From NCBI RefSeq assembly GCF_023284045.1, contig NZ_JAKIKQ010000006.1, forward strand, positions 162,226 to 226,225: DNA of 64,000 nucleotides. The letters are read 5' to 3'. The translations under genes and the position numbers were made by a program. Of the stretch, positions 9,090 through 18,466 are shown piece by piece. The notes beneath the pieces are model-generated. The model was given only the letters and a program-made list of their open reading frames with translations. It made no database searches and was not told the origin of the DNA. The stretch is from Shewanella kaireitica. Lineage in GTDB: Bacteria; Pseudomonadota; Gammaproteobacteria; Enterobacterales; Shewanellaceae. Numbering within the stretch: the stretch's first letter is position 1; the number at the start of each line of letters is the position of its first letter.

Positions 9090-9602
9090 CTAAAATAGCT
9101 GCTGACTCAGTACCACAGAAAACACACCGAGTGCCGCTCCAGCGACAATGTCTAGTGGGTAGTGAACCCCAAGGATGACGCGCGACAAACCAATACCGAT
9201 TGCCCAAAGAGCAGCCATATAGAAAAGTTGTGGGTAGAGTAGATAGATACTGCTCGCCATCACAAATGCAGCTGCAGTATGACCTGATGGCAGACTGAAT
9301 TTATCCGCGGGTTCAAAACGCGCAACACCGTCAGCCAAAGCATGGCAAGGTCGTTGTCTGCGGATGAGATTTTTAAGAATAAAGTACAGCGGCAGTTCAA
9401 CCAAGTAGGCTGCTAGTAGCATGTTAAGCAAAGACTCGCCATTGCTGTCTAACAATAAAAATAGTAGCGCAACATAGAGATAAACTGGACCATTACCCGA
9501 GGAGGATAACGATAATGCTAATGGCTGTAGGCCATTGTCTTGGCCAAGGCGTACAACAAACTGATAGCCGTTTTTGTCTAACCTAGAAATTGAGGCGAAC
9601 AT
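9090..9602 (-). CDS. PAP2-family membrane phosphatase
   Basis: A membrane phosphatase of the PAP2/PgpB superfamily that hydrolyses lipid or prenyl (pyro)phosphates. The three conserved motifs are present: KNLIRRQRP, PSGHT and SRVILGVHYPLD, which carry the catalytic histidines and the Asp. I place the start at the ATG at 9602 (170 aa, MFASISRLDKNGYQF...), because GGGAG lies six bases upstream. The open frame runs to 9752, but the extra 50 residues are not family-like. Several hydrophobic segments are visible. The phosphatase is followed after 9 bases by the glycosyltransferase gene. Confidence 0.85.
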   Translation of the reverse strand: MFASISRLDKNGYQFVVRLGQDNGLQPLALSLSSSGNGPVYLYVALLFLLLDSNGESLLNMLLAAYLVELPLYFILKNLIRRQRPCHALADGVARFEPADKFSLPSGHTAAAFVMASSIYLLYPQLFYMAALWAIGIGLSRVILGVHYPLDIVAGAALGVFSVVLSQQLF

Positions 9603-9761
9603 TACAAGCTCCCAAAACATTGTTTGATAGCAAGCTATGAAATGTCCATGACGTCTGAGTGACAAACAGTCTAAAGTTTTATGACATAGAAGAAAATTAA
9701 AGAGGGTTTCACGAAGAGAAGTCAATCTGCTAGCCCAATCATCGACAGACAATCAGGCTAG

Positions 9762-10025
9762 TATACCCGTGCAACCTGAAGATGCAGGATTCAGTGGGAG
9801 TTTAATGGGCTTTAATCAAGGCATTGATTGCCATTAATGGTCGCTCCCTTAGTAAAATCAATAACACCGAGTAAAGCCCATTAAAACCCATCGCAGAAGG
9901 CCTTGTGCCAGCCCACTTCGTTGTTGCACTAACTTAAAAGGGAATAACCATTTCTACATTAATGCGCCTAGAATTGAACTGGCACAATGCCTCTGAAACG
10001 AGCATATTCAAGTAGAACGGGTATA
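9762..10025. repeat. MITE-like element (264 bp) with TATACCCG terminal inverted repeats
   Basis: The ends are 36-bp imperfect inverted repeats (9762-9797 and 9990-10025; 28 of 36 positions match), each starting TATACCCGT. The inside holds further palindromic parts around TTAATGGGCTTTA / TAAAGCCCATTAA. There is no open frame, so it is non-autonomous. Flanking TA bases fit a TA target duplication as made by IS630/mariner-type transposases, but with a TATA end this cannot be proved. It fills most of the gap between the PAP2 gene and ygjV. Confidence 0.7.
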
Positions 10026-10040
10026 TAATTTCAAACTAGT

Positions 10041-10292
10041 TTAATCAGCAGCAAGTTCAGCATTATTGCGATTGCGGTAGATCTTTAGTAGGTGGTAGAT
10101 ATTGATACACGCCACAAAAGCGTTCATACCCGCTACAGGCCAAGCCTCGATTGATGCACCGTAAATAACGAACAGTGAACAACCAGTAAAGTTTAAACAT
10201 CTCAACCAGATGATGTCTTTCATCATAAGTGAAATTGCGACCATCACTGACGCAGCGTAACCAATGATTTCAATAGTATTAATAGCTTCCAT
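10041..10292 (-). CDS. YgjV-family small inner-membrane protein
   Basis: An 83-aa hydrophobic protein with two to three membrane segments (about 8-25, 31-48, 50-70) and a charged C-terminus. The pattern GYAASVMVAISLMMKDIIWLR followed by LNFTGCSLFVIYG is typical of the YgjV membrane family, whose short members in Vibrio and Shewanella have at times been mislabelled as uroporphyrinogen decarboxylase. It has no catalytic motif and no known function. The gene stands alone. Its leader is GC-rich and could fold over the ribosome site (AAGG before ATG). Confidence 0.8.
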   Translation of the reverse strand: MEAINTIEIIGYAASVMVAISLMMKDIIWLRCLNFTGCSLFVIYGASIEAWPVAGMNAFVACINIYHLLKIYRNRNNAELAAD

Positions 10293-10627
10293 AAGGCACC
10301 TTTTAGGCCCTCTGCCTTCCCTAAGCTAACTGGGGGATCCGTGCCCCTAAAGCGACTCAAAATTAAGTTAAGTTAATATATCTGCATGCATGCTAACAAA
10401 ACTGAACCAAATTGGTAATAAAAAAACGTTATATAATGACCTGAGTCATGTTTTTGCTGTTTTAATAATCGAGGTGTTGAAATATTACCACAACAACCTC
10501 AAACGTTGCCTTTATAGACAATTGCGTGATTGATAACACTTTTCTTTTCAAGAATCCCTTATATACTGGTTTAAATTACTTATTTGCTCAGATTGATGAG
10601 CTACGCCTATCCAGCAGGAGCGTTCTT
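10293..10627. other. Intergenic region between ygjV and rraA
   Basis: Divergent promoter region. The ygjV-proximal 70 bases are GC-rich with several G and C runs (GGGGG, CCCC, GGCCC), unlike the AT-rich remainder. The latter holds candidate promoter sequence for rraA. The frame of rraA is open upstream to 10526, but the ribosome site places its start at 10628. No RNA family was recognised. Confidence 0.5.
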
Positions 10628-11113
10628 ATGGAATACAACACCTCAGAACTTTGTGACACTTATATCGATGTCGTTGATGTTGTCGAACCCATGTTCAGTA
10701 ATTACGGTGGTTGTAACTCTTTTGGTGGCTCTATCAGCACCATCAAGTGTTTCGAAGATAATGGTCTTATCATCGATGCTCTTCAAGAAGATGGCGAAGG
10801 TAAAGTACTACTGGTTGATGGTGGTGGTTCACTGCGCCGTGCCTTGCTCGATTCTTCAATCGCTCAAGTTGCAGTCGACAATAACTGGGAAGGGATCATC
10901 ATCTACGGTTCTGTCCGCGATGTTGATGCGTTAGAAGATTTAGACATTGGCGTGCAAGCTTTAGCCTCTATTCCTGTCGGCGCTGATGGCAATGCTGTTG
11001 GCGAGCCTGAAATTCCAGTCAACTTTGGCGGCGTGACCTTCTTACCTGGTGACCATGTTTATGCCGATAACACCGGTATTATTTTGTCACCAGAGCCACT
11101 TGATATTGATTAA
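10628..11113 (+). CDS. rraA: Ribonuclease E activity regulator RraA
   Basis: RraA binds RNase E and degradosome helicases and inhibits RNA decay. The protein is 161 aa from the ATG at 10628, which has AGGAG eight bases upstream and gives the family N-terminus [20 protein letters not shown]. Conserved blocks are [33 protein letters not shown] and [16 protein letters not shown]. The upstream in-frame extension (from 10526) is not needed. The gene is monocistronic and ends at a clear terminator. In E. coli rraA also lies near hslVU, so the neighbourhood is partly conserved. Confidence 0.96.
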   Translation: MEYNTSELCDTYIDVVDVVEPMFSNYGGCNSFGGSISTIKCFEDNGLIIDALQEDGEGKVLLVDGGGSLRRALLDSSIAQVAVDNNWEGIIIYGSVRDVDALEDLDIGVQALASIPVGADGNAVGEPEIPVNFGGVTFLPGDHVYADNTGIILSPEPLDID

Positions 11114-11157
11114 CTATGAGTTGTTAAAGAGTTTTGCTCTTTTCTACTCCGCCTATT

Positions 11158-11184
11158 AAGCCAGCCTAAGCCGCTGGCTTTTTT
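11158..11184 (+). terminator. Terminator after rraA
   Basis: Stem AAGCCAGC / GCTGGCTT with a 7-base loop and T6. Confidence 0.85.
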
Positions 11185-11247
11185 AATGACCGCAGTTGCC
11201 GCAATAAGCCCAGTTGAAAGCACGGGACCAGCCATTCAGTATCCATT

Positions 11248-12345
11248 TTGGCAAACAACAACGATTGGTATTACACTACCGTCCATCAGGCTTTAAACCA
11301 TAAGAATAATAAAATGCAGTATATCTCCCCTTTCACAAGCGCTAAGTTAGCCAACTTACTCAGCCCAAGAGATGGCGAAACTAAACTAGGTCAACGTTTA
11401 CGTATTCCAGCAAGTAATGATCTTGCGACGGAGCTAACTCAAGCTAAAGCTGCAGCTTGCCGTTTCGCCATTATTGGTATTGGTGAAGACATCGGCCCTC
11501 GCGCCAATTTGGGCCGCGGCGGGTCGTCCGATGCTTTTGACAGCGCTATGCAGCAGTTTTGTAATATGCAATCCAACCGTTTCTTAGATGGCAGTGAGTG
11601 TTTACTGTTAGGGCAGATAGAAACCACTGACTTACAGCTGCCTGATGGTAGCAACGCTGAGCAACTTCGCCAGAATGTGGAACAGTTAGACAAACGCGTC
11701 ATCGCAGTAATATCTCAAGTTATGCAAGCCGGACTTGAGCCCATTGTGATTGGTGGCGGCCACAACAATGCTTATGGATTGCTCATGGCGGCGAAAGCCA
11801 GTCATAAGCGCCCTATTGCAGCGGTGAACCTTGACCCACACTCTGATTTTAGACCAAGAGAAGGTCGTCATAGTGGCAATGGATTTAGCTACGCAGCTGC
11901 GTCTGGCGCCTTAGGGCTTTATCATGTGCTAGGTCTTCACGAACTCAAAAATAGTGAAGCAACTTTAGAACAGCTCAAGGCTTTTGGTGGTGATTGGCAT
12001 ACTTTTCAGCAGATCTGGGTGAGACGAGAACTCGCTTTAGATACCGCACTAAAATCCATCACTAAAGAGCTTAACAACTGCCAGTTACCCGTAGCCATAG
12101 AGCTAGATTTAGATGCTATCACCAATATGCCGAGCAGCGCCTCGACGGCGGCTGGAGTGCCGTTGCTCGACGCCTTGTTCTATGTTAGCTATGTCGCTAA
12201 GCACTGCCCTTGTGCATACCTACATTTAGCAGAAGCGGCACCAAGCTGCCACGTTGCAGGTGTTGAGGCTGGTTACCGCGAAACAGGACAAAGTATCAGC
12301 GAATTGATCTATAGCTACATCCACGGACGTATTAATGCTCTGTAG
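11248..12345 (+). CDS. Ureohydrolase-superfamily protein (arginase/formimidoylglutamase-like)
   Basis: Members hydrolyse guanidino or formimino groups with two Mn ions. The three metal-binding blocks are recognisable though divergent: GGGHNNAYG (the His block), NLDPHSDFRP (DxHxD, with Pro where most have Ala) and ELDLDAIT (DxD). These resemble formimidoylglutamase more than arginase, but no hut genes are nearby, so the substrate is open. The longest frame starts with TTG at 11248 (365 aa) without a good ribosome site. An ATG at 11314 (343 aa, MQYISPFTSAKLANLL) is an alternative. It is a lone gene between rraA and ubiE. Confidence 0.7.
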   Translation: MANNNDWYYTTVHQALNHKNNKMQYISPFTSAKLANLLSPRDGETKLGQRLRIPASNDLATELTQAKAAACRFAIIGIGEDIGPRANLGRGGSSDAFDSAMQQFCNMQSNRFLDGSECLLLGQIETTDLQLPDGSNAEQLRQNVEQLDKRVIAVISQVMQAGLEPIVIGGGHNNAYGLLMAAKASHKRPIAAVNLDPHSDFRPREGRHSGNGFSYAAASGALGLYHVLGLHELKNSEATLEQLKAFGGDWHTFQQIWVRRELALDTALKSITKELNNCQLPVAIELDLDAITNMPSSASTAAGVPLLDALFYVSYVAKHCPCAYLHLAEAAPSCHVAGVEAGYRETGQSISELIYSYIHGRINAL

Positions 12346-12593
12346 TGAACAGTAATAGCAGATCGTCATACACTGATTACTTAATACAATTGGAATAATA
12401 ACGATTCAACATTCGTCGTGATTATGGTGTAATGCGCAGTCAATTTTACGATTGCCTGCATCTTTGCTTATTTACGCTAGATCCAGTGGCTGATTGATAG
12501 ATCCATCACATAGTGATAGATGAAAGATTCAGCAATTCGGTTTGATGACTTACAATCGCCATAATTCAACAGTTAACGTATAGGAATAGATAG

Positions 12594-13349
12594 ATGTCAG
12601 AGGAAACTCCAAAAAGCACTCACTTCGGTTACAAGACCGTTGAAGCTGAGCAAAAGGCCGACATGGTCGCTGGCGTATTCCATTCTGTTGCCGCTAAATA
12701 CGACATAATGAATGACGTAATGTCTTTTGGTATCCACCGTATGTGGAAACGCTTCACCATCGAAAGTGCTGGTGCACGTCCAGGTATGAAGGTACTCGAT
12801 TTAGCCGGTGGCACAGGCGATCTGACTGCCAAATTTTCTCACATTGTCGGTGAAAAAGGCCAAGTGACCTTAGCGGATATCAACGATTCAATGCTTAAAG
12901 TTGGCCGCGAGAAGCTGCGTGACAAAGGTATTGTTGGCAATGTGAACTATGTGCAAGCAAATGCTGAAGCACTGCCATTCCCAGACAACCACTTTGATAT
13001 TATCACTATCGCTTTTGGCCTACGTAATGTGACTGACAAAGATGCAGCAATTGCATCAATGTTAAGAGTATTAAAGCCAGGTGGAAAACTACTGATCCTT
13101 GAGTTCTCTAAGCCAAAGCATGAGATTATGCGTAAGGTTTATGATCTTTACAGCTTTAAAGTGATGCCAAAAATGGGCGCATTGATCACCCAAGATGCTG
13201 ACAGTTACGAATACCTTGCTGAATCTATCCGTATGCACCCCGATCAAGAGACCTTGAAGCAGATGATGGAAACCGCAGGTTTTGAGCAAGTAAACTATAC
13301 CAATATGACTGACGGTATCGTGGCATTGCATAAAGGTTATAAATTCTGA
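12594..13349 (+). CDS. ubiE: Ubiquinone/menaquinone C-methyltransferase UbiE
   Basis: A SAM-dependent methyltransferase that methylates both demethylmenaquinone and a ubiquinone intermediate. The length of 251 aa equals that of E. coli. Visible are [19 protein letters not shown] near the N-terminus, SAM motif [12 protein letters not shown] (about 64-74), [12 protein letters not shown] and the family signature [20 protein letters not shown]. The ATG at 12594 follows AGGAATAG. It heads the ubiE-ubiJ-ubiB operon, which continues into tatABC, the same order as in E. coli. Shewanella uses both quinones, so the gene serves aerobic and anaerobic respiration. Confidence 0.98.
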   Translation: MSEETPKSTHFGYKTVEAEQKADMVAGVFHSVAAKYDIMNDVMSFGIHRMWKRFTIESAGARPGMKVLDLAGGTGDLTAKFSHIVGEKGQVTLADINDSMLKVGREKLRDKGIVGNVNYVQANAEALPFPDNHFDIITIAFGLRNVTDKDAAIASMLRVLKPGGKLLILEFSKPKHEIMRKVYDLYSFKVMPKMGALITQDADSYEYLAESIRMHPDQETLKQMMETAGFEQVNYTNMTDGIVALHKGYKF

Positions 13350-13360
13350 TTGGACTCACT

Positions 13361-13984
13361 ATGTCTCGTGACATGTCTCTACTCACTTGCGCGGCGATTG
13401 AGGTTGGCTTAAACAAGCTAATCGCTCAATCGCCTGAAGACTACAGCTCACTGCGTGGTCTTCACGGCAAAGTGCTTTGTATTCAACTGACTCAACTAAG
13501 TTGGCCTCTTTACCTACTCTTTGCTAAGCAGATCCAAGTATTAAGCCAATATGAAGGTGATGTGACCACCAAAGTAAATGCCGATATTACGACGCTATAT
13601 CAACTGACAGAAGGGGCAAACCTCACTGAGCTTATTAAGCAAGACAAGCTTAGCCTTGAAGGTGACCTGAGTTTACTGCAGTCATTTAGCCACTACATGC
13701 AAAGTGTCGAGTTAGACCTAGCAGAACCGCTTTCTCAATATATAGGCGATGCTCCAACTCACTTTGTTAGCCAAGGCTTAAAGCAAGCTAAACATGATAT
13801 CTGCCAAGTATTTCAAAAGACTCGCTCTCATTTGGGTCAATTAACCACCGAAGAGTATCGACTAGCACCGCATAAGCTCGAATATATTCACTTAAGTGAT
13901 ACTATCGAGGATATCGCACTAGACGTAGATGCTTTGGGCTCACGGATAGAGCAACTACTAAATAGGGCTAAAGCTAAACAATGA
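13361..13984 (+). CDS. ubiJ: Ubiquinone biosynthesis accessory factor UbiJ (SCP2 domain)
   Basis: UbiJ is a lipid-binding SCP2-domain protein that organises the aerobic ubiquinone synthesis complex with UbiK. The protein has 207 aa. An N-terminal SCP2-like region (about 10-115, with [20 protein letters not shown] and the acidic [14 protein letters not shown]) is followed by a helical C-terminal half. It lies 11 bases after ubiE and overlaps ubiB by four bases (ATGA), which supports translational coupling. Sequence in this family is weakly conserved, so the call leans on gene order. Confidence 0.9.
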   Translation: MSRDMSLLTCAAIEVGLNKLIAQSPEDYSSLRGLHGKVLCIQLTQLSWPLYLLFAKQIQVLSQYEGDVTTKVNADITTLYQLTEGANLTELIKQDKLSLEGDLSLLQSFSHYMQSVELDLAEPLSQYIGDAPTHFVSQGLKQAKHDICQVFQKTRSHLGQLTTEEYRLAPHKLEYIHLSDTIEDIALDVDALGSRIEQLLNRAKAKQ

Positions 13985-15630
13985 CAGTTAAAAGTATCAA
14001 GCGCGCTTATCAAGTCATCCGCACCACGCTTCACTATGGTCTCGATGATTTAATCCCTTCAAAGGTAACGCCTTGGTATTTTAAGTTGTTAAGAGGCTGC
14101 CTGTTTTGGCTTAGAAATAAACATAAAGATAAAGTCGGTGGCGAGCGCTTAAAGCTTGCTATGCAAGAGCTTGGGCCTGTTTACATTAAGTTTGGCCAAA
14201 TGCTGTCAACTCGCCGCGATCTGCTCAGCGACGAGTGGGCGGAAGAGTTGGCGATGTTACAAGACAGAGTGCCTCCTTTTGACTCCGCAATTGCTCGCGC
14301 ATCAATAGAGCAGGAGCTCAATGCTCCAATCGAAACTTATTTCGATGATTTCGAAGATACTCCACTCGCGTCAGCATCTATTTCACAAGTGCATACAGCA
14401 ACACTCAAATCTAACGGCGCCAAAGTGGTACTCAAGGTATTGCGCCCTGACGTTGAGCAAAAAGTGCATGCTGACATTCAGCTTATGTCGCAAGCTGCCA
14501 ACTTTCTAGAAAGCTTACTTGGCGCTAATAACCGCCTGCGTCCAGCTGAAGTCGTTGAAGATTACCGAACTACGATTGAGGGCGAGTTAAACCTCAAACT
14601 CGAGGCGCTGAATGCGATAAAGCTGCGCAATAATTTCCTTGATTCTAACGCGCTTTATATTCCATTCATGTATGAAGAGCTCTGTTTTACTCGACTCATC
14701 GTCATGGAGCGTATCGACGGCGTGCCGGTTTCAGATAAAGCTGCACTAGAAGCTCAAGGCACGAACTTAAAACTACTCGCAGAGCGTGGCGTCGAACTGT
14801 TTTTCACTCAAGTATTTCGCGATAACTTTTTCCATGCAGATATGCATCCAGGCAATATCTTTGTTAGCCGCGAGCACCCTAACGACCCTTTCTACATTGG
14901 TTTAGACTGTGGCATTATGGGTACGCTTACCGATGAAGATAAGCGCTACTTAGCCGAAAACTTTCTTGCTTTCTTTAACCGCGATTACCGCCGTATTGCC
15001 CAGCTCTATATTGAGTCGGGCTGGGTCTCTGCTGATACTGATATCAGCGCCTTTGAACAAGCAGTTAAAGTCGTTTGCGAACCTATGTTTAACAAGCCTC
15101 TGGATGAAATATCATTCGGTCACGTACTGTTAGAACTATTTAGAACTGCACGTCGATTCGATATGGTAGTACAACCACAGTTAGTACTCCTTGAGAAAAC
15201 CTTACTTTACATTGAAGGCCTAGGCCGTCAGCTCTACCCCCAGTTAGATTTATGGCAAACCGCTAAACCTTTCTTAGAAGATTGGATGGCTGAGCAAGTT
15301 GGCCCTAAAGCCATGGCAGGGAAAATTAAGCAGCAGCTTCCCTATTGGGCGGATCAGCTGCCAGAGTTACCAGAACTTATCTACGACAATTTGAAAATGG
15401 GCCGTAATTTGGCTAAAACCCATAACAAATTGCTCGATCGGTATCTAAAACATCAGCAAAAAGCCCATAAAAGTAACTATCTTTTGATCACATCCGCTAT
15501 TTTAGTGATCTGTGGCACTATTTTGTTAAATCAAGACGCTACACTATGGGCTTCTTACGGCAGCATCGGCACTGGCCTCATTTTATGGGTGCTCGGATGG
15601 CGATCTAGGCCAAAGAATCGCAAATTTTAG
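13981..15630 (+). CDS. ubiB: Ubiquinone biosynthesis regulatory kinase-like protein UbiB
   Basis: An atypical (ADCK/ABC1-type) kinase-like ATPase needed for ubiquinone synthesis. The length is 549 aa (546 in E. coli). The family marks are visible: the KxGQ motif in [15 protein letters not shown], the Ala-rich nucleotide loop in [20 protein letters not shown] with the ATP-site Lys, HADMHPGN (catalytic loop) and LDCGIMG in place of DFG. Two membrane segments end the protein (about residues 499-540, separated near DATLWASYG). It overlaps ubiJ by four bases. tatA follows after 61 bases. Confidence 0.97.
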   Translation: MTVKSIKRAYQVIRTTLHYGLDDLIPSKVTPWYFKLLRGCLFWLRNKHKDKVGGERLKLAMQELGPVYIKFGQMLSTRRDLLSDEWAEELAMLQDRVPPFDSAIARASIEQELNAPIETYFDDFEDTPLASASISQVHTATLKSNGAKVVLKVLRPDVEQKVHADIQLMSQAANFLESLLGANNRLRPAEVVEDYRTTIEGELNLKLEALNAIKLRNNFLDSNALYIPFMYEELCFTRLIVMERIDGVPVSDKAALEAQGTNLKLLAERGVELFFTQVFRDNFFHADMHPGNIFVSREHPNDPFYIGLDCGIMGTLTDEDKRYLAENFLAFFNRDYRRIAQLYIESGWVSADTDISAFEQAVKVVCEPMFNKPLDEISFGHVLLELFRTARRFDMVVQPQLVLLEKTLLYIEGLGRQLYPQLDLWQTAKPFLEDWMAEQVGPKAMAGKIKQQLPYWADQLPELPELIYDNLKMGRNLAKTHNKLLDRYLKHQQKAHKSNYLLITSAILVICGTILLNQDATLWASYGSIGTGLILWVLGWRSRPKNRKF

Positions 15631-15691
15631 CTAGACCTAAATAACCAAAGGTTCATAATAGAACCAGTATCTAAATTAAGAGGATTCGTAC

Positions 15692-15931
15692 ATGGGTGGC
15701 ATTAGTATTTGGCAACTTCTTATTATTGCATTGATTGTAGTATTATTGTTTGGAACTAAGAAGTTACGCTCTCTAGGTGGTGATTTAGGTGGGGCAGTTA
15801 AAGGCTTCAAGAACGCCATGTCTTCTGAAGAAGAGAAGAAAGCTCTAGAAGACAGTGCAGCTGAAAAAACAGCTGAGAGCACTGACACAGCCGAAAAAAA
15901 GGCTGAATCTAAGGACAAAGAACAGGCGTAA
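15692..15931 (+). CDS. tatA: Sec-independent translocase subunit TatA
   Basis: TatA forms the size-variable translocation assembly that moves folded proteins, often redox enzymes, across the inner membrane. The protein is 79 aa, with a short N-out, one membrane helix (about 5-22), the [20 protein letters not shown] hinge and amphipathic helix, and a charged tail rich in Glu and Lys. A good AGAGGA site precedes the ATG. tatB follows after 6 bases, as in E. coli. Confidence 0.97.
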
Positions 15932-15937
15932 TCGACT

Positions 15938-16333
15938 ATGTTCGACGGTATCGGCTTTATGGAGTTGCTGTTGATTGGAGTTTTGGGGCTAGTAGTACTT
16001 GGCCCTGAAAGACTTCCTGTCGCCGTGCGCTCAATTTCAGGCTGGATCCGCGCCATGAAGAAGATGGCTAACTCAGTGAAAGACGAATTAGAGCAAGAGC
16101 TTAAAATCGAGCAGTTGCATACTGATTTGAAAAAAGCGGAAAACCAAGGCCTTAAAAACCTTGCGCCTGAGTTACAGGATTCAATCGATCAACTTAAACA
16201 AGCAGCGGAATCTGTTAATCGTCCTTATCAAGTAGAAGATGCTCCTTCGGCAAAAGAAACACCCGCCAAAGAGACCCCGACTACCGAGACAGCTTCGACA
16301 GAGAACGCAAAGTCAGACAAACCTAACGGGTAG
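15938..16333 (+). CDS. tatB: Sec-independent translocase subunit TatB
   Basis: TatB forms the twin-arginine signal receptor with TatC. It has 131 aa. The N-terminus [20 protein letters not shown] gives one membrane helix, followed by [16 protein letters not shown], the hallmark that separates TatB from TatA. A long amphipathic region follows. The tail holds a short Thr/Glu/Lys/Pro-rich repeat ([18 protein letters not shown]). It sits between tatA and tatC with 3-6 base gaps. Confidence 0.97.
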   Translation: MFDGIGFMELLLIGVLGLVVLGPERLPVAVRSISGWIRAMKKMANSVKDELEQELKIEQLHTDLKKAENQGLKNLAPELQDSIDQLKQAAESVNRPYQVEDAPSAKETPAKETPTTETASTENAKSDKPNG

Positions 16334-16336
16334 TCC

Positions 16337-17101
16337 ATGTCACAACAACAGCCGTTAATAAGCCATTTGCTTGAACTGCGTAATAAGCTGCTTCGAGCAA
16401 TTGGTAGTGTTCTCTTGGTGTTTATCTGTTTGGTCTATTGGGCCAATGATATTTACCATTATATGGCCATTCCATTGATGCAAGCTCTGCCCGAATCGAG
16501 CAGTATGATTGCAACGGATGTTGCCGCGCCGTTTTTTGCACCATTCAAACTAACCTTAGTGTTGGCATTCTTTATTGCTATTCCCTATGTGCTGTTTCAA
16601 ATATGGTCGTTTGTTGCTCCAGGACTTTATAAGCATGAAAAGCGCTTAGTTGTACCACTGCTTGCAAGTAGTACATTACTGTTTTACCTCGGTATCGCAT
16701 TTGCTTATTACGTCGTATTTCCTGTTGTATTCGGCTTCTTCACTAGTGTGGCGCCTGATGGCGTTGAAGTTGCGACCGATATCAGCAGTTATTTGAGCTT
16801 TATTCTAAAACTGTTTTTCGCATTTGGTTTAGCCTTTGAAATACCTGTTGCCGTAGTGCTTTTATGCTGGGCTGGTGTGACTACACCGGAAGAGCTTAAG
16901 AAGAAACGCCCTTACATTGTGGTTGGCGCATTTATCGTCGGCATGTTATTAACTCCGCCGGATATTATTTCGCAAACAATGCTCGCTATTCCAATGCTAG
17001 TGTTATTTGAAGGTGGCTTAATCGCAGCACGCTTTTACAGTAAAGGTGAGTCCGAAGAGGACGAAGACGATAGCACTGAAGAGAGTGAAAGCAGTAAGTA
17101 G
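16337..17101 (+). CDS. tatC: Sec-independent translocase subunit TatC
   Basis: TatC is the multispanning core that recognises RR signal peptides. Its 254 aa contain six membrane segments. Conserved parts are [18 protein letters not shown] at the N-terminus, [20 protein letters not shown] with the functional Phe/Glu region, [12 protein letters not shown] and [18 protein letters not shown] Ser/Glu/Asp-rich acidic tail ends the protein. It lies 3 bases after tatB and is closed by a terminator. In E. coli tatD follows directly, but here it is 1.36 kb further on. Confidence 0.98.
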   Translation: MSQQQPLISHLLELRNKLLRAIGSVLLVFICLVYWANDIYHYMAIPLMQALPESSSMIATDVAAPFFAPFKLTLVLAFFIAIPYVLFQIWSFVAPGLYKHEKRLVVPLLASSTLLFYLGIAFAYYVVFPVVFGFFTSVAPDGVEVATDISSYLSFILKLFFAFGLAFEIPVAVVLLCWAGVTTPEELKKKRPYIVVGAFIVGMLLTPPDIISQTMLAIPMLVLFEGGLIAARFYSKGESEEDEDDSTEESESSK

Positions 17102-17129
17102 CCAAAAGATATAGATCGAAAGATGTGAT

Positions 17130-17175
17130 AAAAGGTATTGTCGTTCATCATAGATGAAGCAATACCTTTTTTGTT
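17130..17175 (+). terminator. Terminator after tatC
   Basis: Stem AAAAGGTATTG / CAATACCTTTT with an inner TTCATC/GATGAA hairpin and T6. It ends the ubiE-tatC operon. Confidence 0.75.
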
Positions 17176-17260
17176 TTTAGCGTTATGCCTTGTTTGTAAT
17201 TCAGTGCACCTCAGCGATTCCCCCAATCAGAAGAAGTCCCCATTTTTAACTCTCTATTAA

Positions 17261-17687
17261 TACCAATTGCATTAAGTATTTGACCAGTTCAGAGCCCCTC
17301 AGCCTTTTCAATTCAAAGCGCATTGGTAAAGAAATGATTATTCCCTTTTAAGCCAATGCAAAGCAGAAGTGGAAAGACTGAAGGGCTCACGTAGTGCGGC
17401 TGAGGTTAAACAAAATTGGCAAAACGCTATATGCTTCGCTATGGGATTTGGATATACGACTAAATGGTCTATTTTGTTCCATACAAAATAAGACATTCCG
17501 GCCCTCCTTGGCGGTCAGATTTAGGAGGTACGAGACCAAGGATGGTCGAAGGTAGAATAATGCAGGAGCAATTATCGAGAGCGAAGCAGGATGCCAGAGC
17601 CGAGAATAACTATTAGCTCAAGCCCCAATACTTGCCTACAGCGTTTTGAATTCCCGCTGAATGGTCAAACTTTTAATGCAATTGGTA
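17261..17687. repeat. MITE-like element (427 bp) with 31-32 bp terminal inverted repeats
   Basis: The ends 17261-17292 and 17657-17687 are inverted copies starting TACCAATTGCATTAA, with three mismatches and one gap over 32 positions. TAA lies directly outside on both sides, which fits a TA or TAA target duplication. There is no sizeable open frame. The inside is more GC-rich than the flanks and holds short palindromes. The form is that of a non-autonomous element mobilised in trans. It sits between tatC and the tatD group. Confidence 0.8.
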
Positions 17688-17798
17688 TAAGTCATTCCAA
17701 AGTGATTGCTATTACTCATATCGAAACACATTAGAAGCAGATACTGAATTGATTACATCTATGAAGGAATTGATATAAAATCTTCATCTAACCTGTTT

Positions 17799-17905
17799 CT
17801 AAGGTCTGTTGGTCTTTCGAGCTTAGTTTTTGTTCGAATTCAATGCTTTTAGGGCAAAGCTTGAGCGATAATGCATAGCTACCTAAATAAAAAGCTCGTA
17901 ACGCT
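17799..17905. repeat. Half copy of the 299-bp repeat element found at 46542-46840
   Basis: CTGTTGGTCTTTCGAGCTTA and the following bases, including GCTTGAGCGAT and AAAAGCTCGTAAC, match the reverse complement of roughly 46722-46840 over about 105 bases with scattered differences and a gap of about ten bases. The other end of the element is missing, so this is a decayed or solo half. It lies just before the 172-aa protein gene and may contribute its promoter region. Confidence 0.7.
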
Positions 17906-17947
17906 AAGATAAGAGCTACAACCCTTAATAATAAAAGGACATTTTTA

Positions 17948-18466
17948 ATGATTAAGCCCCAGCTTTTACTGATAACAACAGCCTCAATTTTGTTATCAAC
18001 CTTTGCACATGCCTCAGTTGAATCTCAGCTATCCAAATGCGCGACAGTACAAGATAAGCTGGATCGCCTTATTTGTTATGACAACATCGCAAATTCATTG
18101 CCAGCTCAAAGTTCTAACAATCCAGCTCCTACAACTGAAACTGTTGCTGTCGCATCTTCTACAGCGATTGTAACCACTACAGCCAACACGCAAAAGAGCG
18201 CTGTCGAAGAGTTTGGTAATTTAGAAAAAAGCAAAGAAGAGCAAACTGTAGATACTATTTATCTAACTGTAAGCAAAATAAAAAAAGACGCATATGGCGC
18301 ATTAAAGATTGAGTTTAAAAATGGTCAAGTCTGGAAGCAAACTGACTCGCGGCGCTTTAAGTTGAAACCTGAACAACAGATCTTTATAAAAAAAGCAGCT
18401 CTAGGCTCTTTCACTCTAGGTATGGAAGATCGCAATACCACTATTCGTGTTAAACGTCTCAAGTAA
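17948..18466 (+). CDS. Secreted protein of unknown function, 172 aa
   Basis: A signal peptide is clear (residues 1-22, cut near AHA|SV). The mature start has two cysteines, in SKCATVQDKLDRLICYDNIA, a pattern seen in many small periplasmic gammaproteobacterial proteins. A Thr/Ala/Ser-rich low-complexity linker (about 50-85) leads to a compact C-terminal domain (KIEFKNGQVWKQTDSRRFKL, GSFTLGMEDRNTTIRVKRLK). I recognise the pattern but know no function. AAGGACATTT precedes the ATG. Its stop overlaps the tatD start as TAATG, so the two are translationally coupled. Confidence 0.8.
   Translation: MIKPQLLLITTASILLSTFAHASVESQLSKCATVQDKLDRLICYDNIANSLPAQSSNNPAPTTETVAVASSTAIVTTTANTQKSAVEEFGNLEKSKEEQTVDTIYLTVSKIKKDAYGALKIEFKNGQVWKQTDSRRFKLKPEQQIFIKKAALGSFTLGMEDRNTTIRVKRLK

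Noticed and set aside
10305..10345. Guanidine-II (mini-ykkC) riboswitch before ygjV
   Set aside because: Only one possible ACGG loop and an imperfect stem; the class needs two hairpins and usually precedes SMR transporters.
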